Part shown: positions 25,075 through 32,758 of the stretch, in pieces | Position numbering within the stretch: the first letter of the stretch is position 1 | Layout of the letters: each line of letters begins with the position of its first letter | Notes under the pieces: generated by a model | What the model saw: the letters and a program-made list of their open reading frames with translations, nothing else | The model's database searches: none | What the model was told of the DNA's origin: nothing | Source: Streptomyces coeruleorubidus | GTDB taxonomy: Bacteria; Actinomycetota; Actinomycetes; Streptomycetales; Streptomycetaceae | Length of the DNA stretch: 64,000 nucleotides | Direction: 5' to 3' | Assembly: GCF_008705135.1 (NCBI RefSeq) | Contig: NZ_CP023694.1 | Location: 6,553,001-6,617,000, forward strand | Translations under genes and position numbers: made by a program

Positions 25075-26013
25075 TTAGGCGGGCCCGGCGGCCCGGGTCC
25101 ACCGGTTTTCCCCCGGCTCGCCTCGCGCGGCGGTCACAGCCGTGTCCTTCCGGCCGCCACCGCGGTGGACGACGACCACGGCCACCAGGCAGACGGCCAG
25201 GCCGAGAGCGGTCTGCACGCCGAACGGCTCACCGAACGCGAGCGCGCCCCAGACGGCCGTGACCGGGGCCATGAGGAACATCAGCGTGTTCACCTTCGTC
25301 ACCCCGGAGCGCTTCAGGATGAGCCAGTACAGCCCGTACCCGCCGAACGTGGACAGTCCCACGAGCCAGGCGACGGCCACCCAGAACCCGCCCTCGGCGG
25401 GCGGCGCGGCCACCCCGGTGCTCAGGGCCAGCGCGGAGAAGAGGACGGCGCTGGTGGCGCAGTGGACGGTCAGCGACACCGAGGGAGCGACCCGCGAGCG
25501 GGACCGGCTCTCCAGGAACGTGGCCGCGACCAGGGACAGCATGCCGAGCAGCGGGACGGCGTACGCCCACCAGGCCACGCCGGTCCCGGCCGCGGCGTCG
25601 GCCAGGGTGACCACGGCGACGCCGCTCAGCCCCAGACCGAGGCCGATCCACTGCCGGCCCGAGACGTACTGCCCCAGCAGCGGCCCCGCGAGGGCCCCGG
25701 CGACGAGGGGCTGGACCCCGTCGATCAGCGCCGTCGTGCCGCTGGAGACGCCGAGCTGGATGGCGTAGTAGACGCTGAGCAGATAGCCGCTCTGCGACAG
25801 CACGCCGATGACGGCCTGCCGGGTCAGGTCCAGGGCGGTGAGCCCTCGCCAGGCCGGGCGCAGGACGACGGCGAGGGCGACGAGGACGACGGCCAGCGGC
25901 AGGAACCGCCACATCAGGACCGTGATCGCGGACGCGTTGCCCGCACCGAGCTTGGCCCCGATGAACCCGGAGCTCCAGCAGAGGACGAAGGCGACGGAGA
26001 GCAGGATGTTCAC
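25075..26013 (-). CDS. EamA/DMT-family transporter
   Basis: About 312 residues from GTG at 26013 (MNILLSVAFVLCWSSGFIGA). GTG codons at 26019 and 26022 are alternatives and none has a clear ribosome site. Ten hydrophobic helices in two EamA repeats are visible, the second beginning near WWAYAVPLLGMLSLVAATFL. Family members export amino acids or small metabolites. The gene is divergent from a TetR gene, and twin palindromes lie immediately upstream of its start, so it is probably repressed by that TetR. Confidence 0.88.
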   Translation of the reverse strand: MNILLSVAFVLCWSSGFIGAKLGAGNASAITVLMWRFLPLAVVLVALAVVLRPAWRGLTALDLTRQAVIGVLSQSGYLLSVYYAIQLGVSSGTTALIDGVQPLVAGALAGPLLGQYVSGRQWIGLGLGLSGVAVVTLADAAAGTGVAWWAYAVPLLGMLSLVAATFLESRSRSRVAPSVSLTVHCATSAVLFSALALSTGVAAPPAEGGFWVAVAWLVGLSTFGGYGLYWLILKRSGVTKVNTLMFLMAPVTAVWGALAFGEPFGVQTALGLAVCLVAVVVVHRGGGRKDTAVTAARGEPGENRWTRAAGPA

Positions 26014-26028
26014 GGACACCACAACCAG

Positions 26029-26076
26029 TAGACAGATCGGTATACCCGTTCCCCGCCCACTATACAGATCGGTATA
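26029..26076. promoter_or_regulatory. twin TetR operators between EamA transporter and TetR gene
   Basis: TATACAGATCGGTATA at 26061-26076 has perfect outer arms TATAC/GTATA and a central GATC. A second copy at 26029-26044 (TAGACAGATCGGTATA) differs by one base. The two centres are 32 bp apart, three helical turns, so two dimers could bind the same face and cover both divergent starts. Confidence 0.75.
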
Positions 26077-26086
26077 CTCGGGTGCC

Positions 26087-26680
26087 ATGGGTACCACCGC
26101 CGCCACCGCCGGGAATCCGCGCCGGATCACGATGACGCCCGCCGCCCGTCGCGTCGTGGCGGCGGCCGCCCGGCTGTTCTACGAGCGCGGCATCCACGCC
26201 GTCGGAGTCGACCTCATCGCCGCCGAGGCCGGGGTGACGAAGAAGACCCTCTACGACCGCTTCGGCTCCAAGGAGCAGATCGTCGTGGAGTACCTCGCGG
26301 ACCGCGACGAGCGCTGGCGGGCCTTCCTCGCCGAACGCCTCGACGCGGCCGGGCCGGAGCCGGGGGAACGCGTCCTGGCGGTCTTCGACGCCTCGCGCGC
26401 CTGGGCGGCGGAGCTCAGCCCCAAGGGGTGCAGCATGGTCAACGCCCACGCGGAGATCAGCGACCCCGCCCACCCGGCCCACCCGGTCATCACCGGGCAG
26501 AAGCAGTGGATGCTCGCGCTCTTCACCCGCCTCGCCTCGGACATCGACCCGGAGGGAGCCGAGGCCCTGGCCCGGGCGCTGATGCTGCTGCACGAGGGGG
26601 CGCTCGTCGCGCACGGCCTGGGCATCTTCCCGGACGCCGTCGCCCAGGCCCGCGAACAGGCACGCGCGCTCCTCCCGTAG
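26087..26680 (+). CDS. TetR-family transcriptional regulator
   Basis: 197 residues. The helix-turn-helix lies at about 33-62 (GIHAVGVDLIAAEAGVTKKT then LYDRFGSKEQIVVEYL). The C-terminal domain includes PKGCSMVNAHAEISDPAHP, like the group that controls small transporters and oxidoreductases. The ATG at 26087 lies 10 bp past the second operator, so it probably autoregulates as well as controlling the EamA gene. No obvious Shine-Dalgarno is seen, and a short leader is likely. Confidence 0.92.
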   Translation: MGTTAATAGNPRRITMTPAARRVVAAAARLFYERGIHAVGVDLIAAEAGVTKKTLYDRFGSKEQIVVEYLADRDERWRAFLAERLDAAGPEPGERVLAVFDASRAWAAELSPKGCSMVNAHAEISDPAHPAHPVITGQKQWMLALFTRLASDIDPEGAEALARALMLLHEGALVAHGLGIFPDAVAQAREQARALLP

Positions 26681-26719
26681 CGGACACGATCTGTCCTACT
26701 CGGTCTCTACGGTGGTGAC

Positions 26720-27292
26720 ATGACCGCCTCCGGAGACCCTCTCCCCTTCGCGACCGTCGCCGACCTGGACTCCTGGCTGACCGCACACCCGGCCCCGCAT
26801 CCCGGCCTCTGGGTCAAGGTCGCCAAGAAGGGTTCGGGCATTGCTTCCGTCAGCGCCGCCGACGTCAACGACGTGGCGCTGTGCCATGGGTGGATCACCG
26901 GGCAGCGCAAGGGACTCGACGAGTCGTACTACCTCCAGAAGATCACCCCGCGGCGCCCGGGCAGCCTCTGGTCCATGGTCAACGTACGGCGGATCGCTGA
27001 ACTGACCGCCGCCGGGCGGATGCGGCCCGGCGGGCTCGCGGAGGTGGCGGCCGCGCGTGCGGACGGGCGGTGGGAGGCGGCGTACGCGTCCCAGCAGGAG
27101 GCCCAGGTCCCGGAGGACCTCGCTGCGGCACTGGGGCGGAGCCCTCGGGCCGCCGCGGCCTTCGAGGCGCTCGGGCGGACCGACAGGTACCTGGCGATGC
27201 TCGGCGTGCTCCGCGCCCGGACCCCGCGGAGCCGGGCGGCGCAGGTGGCGGCGGCGGTCGCGAAGCTGGAGTCCGGCCGCGAGGCCCGATAG
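26720..27292 (+). CDS. YdeI/OmpD-associated-like protein
   Basis: 190 residues. The central block (NDVALCHGWITGQRKGLDES then YYLQKITPRRPGSLWSMVNV) is the signature of the YdeI/OmdA family. In other bacteria family members have been linked to bacteriocin or polymyxin tolerance, but no enzyme activity is established. The gene lies 39 bp after the TetR gene and could be cotranscribed, though nothing links the functions. A strong bidirectional hairpin follows. Confidence 0.85.
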   Translation: MTASGDPLPFATVADLDSWLTAHPAPHPGLWVKVAKKGSGIASVSAADVNDVALCHGWITGQRKGLDESYYLQKITPRRPGSLWSMVNVRRIAELTAAGRMRPGGLAEVAAARADGRWEAAYASQQEAQVPEDLAAALGRSPRAAAAFEALGRTDRYLAMLGVLRARTPRSRAAQVAAAVAKLESGREAR

Positions 27293-27302
27293 GGCAGGGG
27301 AA

Positions 27303-27330
27303 GGGCCCGGCACCGCACGGTGCCGGGCCC
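27303..27330. terminator. bidirectional terminator between the YdeI-like gene and trypsin
   Basis: Perfect 12-bp arms GGGCCCGGCACC and GGTGCCGGGCCC enclose loop GCAC in the 57-bp gap between convergent genes. Confidence 0.85.
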
Positions 27331-27349
27331 GCAAGCTGTGGGGGCTGGG

Positions 27350-28135
27350 TCAGAGTGTCGACGCCGCCGAGGCGATGGCGGAGGCGAACGTCGAGACCTC
27401 CGTGTAGACGCCGGGGGCCTCGGGCCGGGCGCAGCCCTCACCCCAGCTGACGATGCCGACCTGGATCCAGTTGCCGGAGTCGTCCTTGCGGAACATCGGG
27501 CCGCCCGAGTCGCCCTGGCAGGTGTCGACCCCGCCCGCGTCGAAGCCGGCGCAGATCTCCTCGTTCGCGACGAGGCCGCTGTACAGGCCGCCGTAGGCCT
27601 TGCAGGCGGCGTCGCCGACGAACGGCACGGTCGCCTTCAGCAGGTAGCGCTGCTGGGAACCGCCCTCACGGTTCGCGCCCCAGCCCGCGACGGTGAAGTC
27701 ACCGGTGTTGTACTGCGCGGTGGTGGCGATCTTCAGGGTCGGCAGGTTGATGGGCTGGGCGAGCTTGATGAGCGCCCAGTCCTTGCCGGTGCCGTTGTAG
27801 CCGGGGGCGCGCAGCACCTTGGTGGAGCGGACCTGGACGCGGCCGCTGGTCGACTGGAGGTCGACGACCCCCGCCGTGGCGGTGATGCTCGTGTTGTTGC
27901 CGGAACGGCCCACGCAGTGCGCGGCCGTGAGCACGATCTGCTGGGTGTAGAGCGCGCCGCCGCAGCCCATGGAGAGCCGGACCATGAACGGGAACTCGCC
28001 CTGCGCGGCCCGCGTCCCGCCGACGACGGGCGACGGGGCGGCCTGCGCGGCGGAGACGGGCTGAAGGCTGGCGATGGCGAGCGCGGCGGCGCCGAGGGCC
28101 GCGCATCTCTTGAGGGCCGTGAGGAGTCTCTTCAA
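27350..28135 (-). CDS. sprT: secreted trypsin-like serine protease (S1 family)
   Basis: 261 residues from TTG at 28135, placed by GGAAGG 8 bases upstream and by the signal peptide that follows (LKRLLTALKRCAALGAAALA). After a short pro-region the mature enzyme begins VVGGTRAAQGEFPFMVRLSM, almost as in Streptomyces griseus trypsin. The catalytic triad is present: His in TAAHC, Asp in KDWALIKL and Ser in CQGDSGGPM. The specificity-pocket Asp lies in GGVDTCQGD, so cleavage after Lys/Arg is expected. Six Cys residues fit three disulfides. Confidence 0.96.
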   Translation of the reverse strand: MKRLLTALKRCAALGAAALAIASLQPVSAAQAAPSPVVGGTRAAQGEFPFMVRLSMGCGGALYTQQIVLTAAHCVGRSGNNTSITATAGVVDLQSTSGRVQVRSTKVLRAPGYNGTGKDWALIKLAQPINLPTLKIATTAQYNTGDFTVAGWGANREGGSQQRYLLKATVPFVGDAACKAYGGLYSGLVANEEICAGFDAGGVDTCQGDSGGPMFRKDDSGNWIQVGIVSWGEGCARPEAPGVYTEVSTFASAIASAASTL

Positions 28136-28224
28136 CGTGATGCCTTCCGTGGGGGGTTGACTGGGGAGGTGCAACCGAAGCATCAAATTGACGGGCGCAT
28201 GACAGCAGCTGGGCAAAAAAGAAC

Positions 28225-28244
28225 GTCCATGTGCTGGCATGGAC
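28225..28244. promoter_or_regulatory. inverted repeat upstream of the trypsin gene
   Basis: Perfect 7-bp arms GTCCATG and CATGGAC enclose TGCTGG, about 90 bp upstream of the trypsin start, in a locally A/T-rich stretch. It is a candidate operator; the regulator is unknown. Confidence 0.4.
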
Positions 28245-28314
28245 TGGTCAAAATTCTGCTGCTGGATTATGAGAACGCCGCCGGTCCTTCCACAAGGGGT
28301 GCGATTCGGCCAGT

Positions 28315-28342
28315 CCGGCCCGGCGGTACGCCGCCGGGCCGG
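28315..28342 (-). terminator. terminator after yceI
   Basis: Perfect 12-bp arms CCGGCCCGGCGG and CCGCCGGGCCGG enclose loop TACG, 10 bp past the YceI stop on the minus strand. Confidence 0.8.
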
Positions 28343-28352
28343 CCGCGCGGAC

Positions 28353-28952
28353 TCACGCGTTCCTGATCGCCGAGATGTCGAAGTTGAGCTTGATCTTGTC
28401 GGAGACCAGGACGCCGCCGGTCTCGAGAGCGGCGTTCCAGGTCAGGCCCCACTCGGAGCGCAGGATCTCCGCCTTGCCCTCGAAGCCGACGCGTTCGTTG
28501 CCGAAGGGGTCCTTCGCGGCGCCGTTGAACTCGAGGTCGATGGTCAGGGGGCGGGTCGTGCCGAGGATCGTCAGGTCGCCGGTGATGCGGTAGTCGTCGC
28601 CGCCGAGGGACTCCGCCTCGGTGGAGCGGAAGGTCATGGTCGGGAACTCGTCCGCCTTGAAGAAGTCCGAGCTCTTGAGGTGGCCGTCGCGGTCGGCGTT
28701 GCCCGTCTCGATGCTGTCCATCACGACGTCCAGGGAGGCCGTGGACAGGGAGGGGTCGGTGCCGTCGAGGTGCAGCGTGCCCGTGAAGTCCTGGAAGCTG
28801 CCCTTGACGTTGGTGACCATGGCGTGCCGGGCGACGAAGCCGAGCGCCGAGTGCGCGGGGTCGATGGTGTAGTCGCCGGTCAGGGCGGCCAGGTCCGGCT
28901 GCGCGGCGTCGGTGGTGGCGGTCTCGGTGTCCTTGCGGCTGAAGATGCTCAT
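28353..28952 (-). CDS. YceI-family lipid-binding-like protein
   Basis: 199 residues with no signal peptide. The family pattern is clear: LTGDYTIDPAHSALGFVARH, then VKGSFQDFTGTLHLDG, then SSDFFKADEFPTMTFRSTEA and the final VLVSDKIKLNFDISA. YceI proteins form an extended lipocalin-like barrel that holds polyprenoid or fatty ligands; the physiological role in Streptomyces is unclear. GGAGG lies 9 bases before the ATG at 28952. The promoter region contains a very large inverted repeat, suggesting tight control by a MarR-type regulator not in this window. Confidence 0.93.
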   Translation of the reverse strand: MSIFSRKDTETATTDAAQPDLAALTGDYTIDPAHSALGFVARHAMVTNVKGSFQDFTGTLHLDGTDPSLSTASLDVVMDSIETGNADRDGHLKSSDFFKADEFPTMTFRSTEAESLGGDDYRITGDLTILGTTRPLTIDLEFNGAAKDPFGNERVGFEGKAEILRSEWGLTWNAALETGGVLVSDKIKLNFDISAIRNA

Positions 28953-28973
28953 GGGGGTACGCCTCCTGCAGTG

Positions 28974-29039
28974 AATGTTGAACGTTGAACTATGTAACGC
29001 GACCCACCGTAGACCTATTCCGGTTCAACGTTCAACATT
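28974..29039. promoter_or_regulatory. large inverted-repeat operator upstream of yceI
   Basis: Two perfect 17-bp arms, AATGTTGAACGTTGAAC (28974-28990) and its complement (29023-29039), are separated by 32 bp. Each arm is itself a tandem GTTGAAC repeat containing the palindrome AACGTT. The proximal arm begins 22 bp upstream of the YceI start. Such TTGAACGTT motifs recall MarR-family operators. Confidence 0.7.
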
Positions 29040-29091
29040 ATGGGCGGGCGGGTCGCGATTGGGCCCGCGGCGCGAGTGGTACCCGGCGATC

Positions 29092-30381
29092 ATGACCTCG
29101 GTCGCGGTCCTGGTCGAGCTGCTGCGGAGCAGCACGTCGGGCGGCCATGTGAAGTGCTGGGAGCGTTTCGCGGAGAGCGCCGCCCGCCTCCCGGAACGAC
29201 TGCCCGGCGGCGTCCGGTCCGGTCTCGACCTGACCGTCTACTTCCTCGGCGAGCGTGAACAGGTCGACGTCCTCTCGCCGCGCGTGCGCATCGTCACGCT
29301 CCGCCCGGTGCTCGGCACGGCCGCCCTGGTCTCGGCCGACGGCGCGGAGGACGTCACCGATCTCGCCCCGTACCACCCCCGGCTCGCGGCCCTGCTCCCG
29401 CGCCACGACGTCTGGCACCTCACCCACTGCTTCGCCTACGCCACCACCGCCGTCCGCCTCGCCCGCGGAGCCGGCCCGGCACCCCGGCTGCTCGCCTCCG
29501 TGCACACCGACGTCCCGCTGCTGGCCTCGGTCTACGCCCGCTACCTGGCCGGCCGGTGGCTGCCCGGCGACCACCCGGCGCCGGGGGAGTTCCTCGCGGA
29601 CCTCGCCGAGACCCGCCTACGCCGGCGGCGGGACCGGCTCCTCGACGGCTGCGAACGCGTGCTGGTGGCGACCCCCGCCGAGCGGGCCGAACTCGCCCGC
29701 GTCCTGGGGCCGCACCGGGTCGCCCTGGTGCGCCGCGGCATCGACCACCGGCGCTTCCGCCCCGACCCCGGCGCTCGCGCCCGGCTCGGCCGCGAGTACG
29801 GCGTTCCGGCCGACCGTCCGCTGGTGCTGTTCGCGGGACGACTGGACGCGACCAAGGGCGTGCCGCTGCTGACCGAGAGCGTGCGGCTGCTGCGCGAGCG
29901 CGGCCGGGCCGTGCACCTCGTCATGGCAGGCTCCGGCGCGGAGGCCGGGCCCGTCCGGCGCGCCCTCGGCGCCGGCGTCAGCCTCCTCGGCCCGCTCCCG
30001 CAGGACCGGCTGGCCCGGGTGTACGCCGGCTGTGACGTCTTCGCGTTCCCCTCTCGCACGGAGACCTGCGGCAACGTCGTCGCCGAGGCGATGGCGAGCG
30101 GCCTGGCGGTCGTGCTGCCCGAGGGCGCGCGCACCACCCAGTGGCTGACCGCACCGGGCCGTGACGGCATCGTCGTACGGCACGACGACCCGGGGGAGTG
30201 GGCGGACGCCCTCGGGACGCTCCTCGACCGCCCCCGCCTGCTCTCGGCGCTGCGCCACCACGCGGTCACCACGGCCCGCGACACCCACCCCACCTGGGAC
30301 CGCGTCCTGAGGGAGGACCTCCTTCCCGCCTGGCTGCCAGGCGCAGGGTCCCGGCAGAGGGAGAACACGGTGGCGGCGTGA
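29092..30381 (+). CDS. GT4-family glycosyltransferase
   Basis: 429 residues. The C-terminal Rossmann domain has VLFAGRLDATKGVPLLTESV, VMAGSGAEAGPVRRAL, and the nucleotide-sugar motif DVFAFPSRTETCGNVVAEAM (E-x7-E type). The N-terminal acceptor domain begins MTSVAVLVELLRSSTSGGHV. It is a retaining GT-B enzyme probably acting on a lipid or polysaccharide acceptor in the cytoplasm; the sugar cannot be predicted. The ATG at 29092 has a weak ribosome site. The following transporter gene is convergent. Confidence 0.9.
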   Translation: MTSVAVLVELLRSSTSGGHVKCWERFAESAARLPERLPGGVRSGLDLTVYFLGEREQVDVLSPRVRIVTLRPVLGTAALVSADGAEDVTDLAPYHPRLAALLPRHDVWHLTHCFAYATTAVRLARGAGPAPRLLASVHTDVPLLASVYARYLAGRWLPGDHPAPGEFLADLAETRLRRRRDRLLDGCERVLVATPAERAELARVLGPHRVALVRRGIDHRRFRPDPGARARLGREYGVPADRPLVLFAGRLDATKGVPLLTESVRLLRERGRAVHLVMAGSGAEAGPVRRALGAGVSLLGPLPQDRLARVYAGCDVFAFPSRTETCGNVVAEAMASGLAVVLPEGARTTQWLTAPGRDGIVVRHDDPGEWADALGTLLDRPRLLSALRHHAVTTARDTHPTWDRVLREDLLPAWLPGAGSRQRENTVAA

Positions 30382-30438
30382 GGGTCCGGCAGCCCGGCAG
30401 AACGGGGTTCCGCTGTGCCCGCCCCGCCCCGCCACACC

Positions 30439-31317
30439 TCACCGCCCCTCCCCGGCCCCCCGCCCTCGCAACGCCGCGATCACCGGTGACGAGTCCAGGC
30501 TCGCGATCCCCGCCCCCACCAGCACCAGCCCCGCCACCGTCACGAGCGACACCGGCCACCCCGCGTGGATCGTCTCGCCGAAGACCGCCGTGCCCACCGT
30601 CACGGCGACCACCGGCTCCGTCGCGTCCAGGACCGTCATGCTCGCGGCGAGCGGGCCCTGCTGGAAGGCGCTCTGGATGAGGAGCAGGCCGCCGATGCTG
30701 GCGAGGATCAGGGCGTAGGTCTGCCAGGCCGTGAGCGCCGGGAGCAGGCCGTGGCGGAGGCGGTCCACCGTCGCCGCGAGGAGGACGGACTGGGTGCCCA
30801 TCACCGCCCCGGCCGCCAGGGCCGTCGCCGAGGCCCGCCAGGGGCCGGACAGCAGCCGTGCCGTCGCCAGCGCGCAGCACACCAGCGCGGCCGTCGCGCC
30901 GAGCACCAGCAGCCAGGACAGCAGGTCCGCCGCGTCCGGGCGGCCGCCGTGCGGCCGGGCCGAGGCCAGGGCCAGCACCAGTCCGGCCGCCACCGCGAGC
31001 GTGCCCGACCACTCGCGGTACCCCAGCCGCATCCGGTGCAGCCGCGCCGACAGCGGTACGGCGAAGACCAGTTCGGCGACGATCAGCGGCTGCACCAGAC
31101 TGAGCGGCCCGTACGCCAGGGCCAGCGACTGGAAGCCGTAGGCGAGCACGGCCAGTCCGATGCCGCCCAGCCACACCCGGTCACGCGCCAGATGGGCCAG
31201 CAGGCGCGGCGACAGCGCCTCCGCGTCCGGCCGCCCGCCCGCGGCCCACTGCTGGAGCACTCCGGCCACGGCGAAGCAGACACCGGCGGCGAGGGAGGCC
31301 AGGACCGCGATGGGCAT
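30439..31317 (-). CDS. DMT/EamA-like transporter
   Basis: About 292 residues from ATG at 31317 (MPIAVLASLAAGVCFAVAGV). Ten hydrophobic segments and a short N-terminal repeat (SLALAYGPLSLVQPLIVAEL) mark the small-drug/metabolite transporter superfamily, of the group with LQQWAA near the N-terminus. The ATG lacks a good ribosome site and starts 14 bp after the stop of a small upstream ORF, so translation may be coupled to it. Substrate unknown. Confidence 0.85.
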   Translation of the reverse strand: MPIAVLASLAAGVCFAVAGVLQQWAAGGRPDAEALSPRLLAHLARDRVWLGGIGLAVLAYGFQSLALAYGPLSLVQPLIVAELVFAVPLSARLHRMRLGYREWSGTLAVAAGLVLALASARPHGGRPDAADLLSWLLVLGATAALVCCALATARLLSGPWRASATALAAGAVMGTQSVLLAATVDRLRHGLLPALTAWQTYALILASIGGLLLIQSAFQQGPLAASMTVLDATEPVVAVTVGTAVFGETIHAGWPVSLVTVAGLVLVGAGIASLDSSPVIAALRGRGAGEGR

Positions 31318-31331
31318 GCCGGGCGCGGGAG

Positions 31332-31454
31332 TCAGCCGGTCGTCCGCCGGGACGGCGGGCCCTGCGTGTGGATGTACAGCGCGTCGAACTTCCACAGCAC
31401 GCGGGCGATCTCCGAGTACATCAGGGCGCTGGGACGGACGAGCGGCACACGCAT
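31332..31454 (-). CDS. small ORF (40 residues) just upstream of the DMT transporter
   Basis: ATG at 31454 opens MRVPLVRPSALMYSEIARVL, then WKFDALYIHTQGPPSRRTTG and a stop at 31332. GGGCGAGG lies about 6 bases upstream. Codons end almost only in G or C. The composition (Trp, Phe, Tyr, Ile, Met in a helix-prone stretch) looks like a real protein rather than antisense. It ends 14 bp before the transporter start, so it may be an operon partner or leader. No family recognised. Confidence 0.5.
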   Translation of the reverse strand: MRVPLVRPSALMYSEIARVLWKFDALYIHTQGPPSRRTTG

Positions 31455-31819
31455 GGTCACCTCGCCCAGAAGAGCCGTACCGGACACGGGTGTCTCCTAC
31501 GTAACCCGGCGCGGCTGTTCCGTGTGGCGTCCATACCGCCGCCTGGCGGCACCCGGCGGCACGCAGGGGTGGTCCTGTCGCATCCCAGGCGCGGGGCGCC
31601 GGCCCGCAGACCGCCCACGGCACGGCGCACGCCGGACCGGGTGAGCCCGGCCCGCCGGAACGGCCCCAGCGCTGGCGCGGGACCCCGCGGTGGCGGTGTC
31701 CTGGAAGACGAGGTTCCGTTTGGAGGGACCGGCAGGGAGACAGAAGGGGTTCCGTTCCCGGGAACCCGCACCGAGACAGCCGAGACCACGGCGGACGTAC
31801 AGCGCAGGGAGACCGACCG
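31455..31819. other. gene-free interval between small ORF and SDR
   Basis: No convincing coding frame is present. A GC-rich hairpin lies near 31530-31560. Close to the SDR start, arms GGGTTCC (31747-31753) and GGAACCC (31761-31767) form an inverted repeat that could be an operator for the SDR gene. Promoters for both divergent genes must lie here. Confidence 0.5.
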
Positions 31820-32671
31820 ATGACATTCACCGGCTCCGGCTCGGCCTACGACCCACCGGCGGGCCCCGCCCCACGCCGTCCTGCGGCCCCCTCCCCGGCG
31901 CGCGAGCACGGGCCGCCGCGGCGCCTGGACCGGCGCGTGGCCCTCGTCACCGGGGCCTCCTCGGGCATCGGGGCGGCCACGGCACGGCGGTTCGCCATGG
32001 ACGGCTGGCAGCTTCTCCTCACCGGGCGCGACCGGAACCGCCTGGAGCAGACGGCGTCGGGCACCTCGGCCGTCGTGCTGCCCGCCGACCTCGCCGCCCC
32101 GGACGGTCCGCGCCTGCTGGCCCGGTCCGCGCTGCACACGACCGGCCGGGTCGACGTCCTGGTCGCCGCGGCGGGCATCGGCTGGGCGGGCCCGTTCTCC
32201 GCCATGCCGCACACCGACATCGACCGGGTGCTGGCCCTGGACCTCAACGCCACGCTCCACCTCGTGCGCGAGGTGCTGCCCTCCATGATCACGGCCGGGC
32301 GGGGCCGGGTGGTGCTGCTCGGCTCGATCGCGGGCTGCGTGGGCGTACGGGAGGAAGCCGTGTACTCGGCGGCCAAGGCCGCCCTGGCCGCCTTCTCCGA
32401 GGCGCTGCGGCAGGAACTGCGCGGCACGGGCGTGGGCGTGACCCTCGTGGTGGCCGGCCCCGTCGACACGGCCTTCTACGCCCGCCGCGGCAGGCCCTAC
32501 GACCGCTCCCACCCCCGGATGATCTCGCCCGGCTGCGTCGCCGGGGCCATCTGGGAGGCCGTACGCGAGGAGCGCGACCTGGTCTACATCCCCGCCTGGA
32601 TGGCCCTCCCGGACCGCCTCCGCGCCCTGGCCCCGAGGATGTTCAGACGCCTGCTCGACCGCTTCGGCTGA
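31820..32671 (+). CDS. short-chain dehydrogenase/reductase
   Basis: 283 residues. After a Pro-rich N-terminal extension of about 38 residues comes the NAD(P)-binding motif TGASSGIG, then VAAAGIG (the NNAG equivalent), Ser in LLGSIAG and the catalytic Y-x3-K in VYSAAKAAL. The Arg-rich coenzyme loop TGRDRNRLEQ suggests NADPH. AGGGAG precedes the ATG by 8 bases. The substrate is unknown; it lies beside an unrelated polysaccharide lyase. Confidence 0.92.
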   Translation: MTFTGSGSAYDPPAGPAPRRPAAPSPAREHGPPRRLDRRVALVTGASSGIGAATARRFAMDGWQLLLTGRDRNRLEQTASGTSAVVLPADLAAPDGPRLLARSALHTTGRVDVLVAAAGIGWAGPFSAMPHTDIDRVLALDLNATLHLVREVLPSMITAGRGRVVLLGSIAGCVGVREEAVYSAAKAALAAFSEALRQELRGTGVGVTLVVAGPVDTAFYARRGRPYDRSHPRMISPGCVAGAIWEAVREERDLVYIPAWMALPDRLRALAPRMFRRLLDRFG

Positions 32672-32758
32672 CCCGGCCTCACACCCGGGGTCCGTTCCGC
32701 CGTTCCGGTCACTCCGGCCGGATCCTCCGTTCAGGTGACCGCCTCCCCGTGGTAGGGC

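Noticed and set aside
23317..25262. Long open frames on the plus strand across the repeat array and the exporter (about 300-600 residues)
   Set aside because: They result from the 42-bp periodicity and the antisense of the MFS gene; residue composition is repetitive Arg/Pro/Gly and no family is recognisable.
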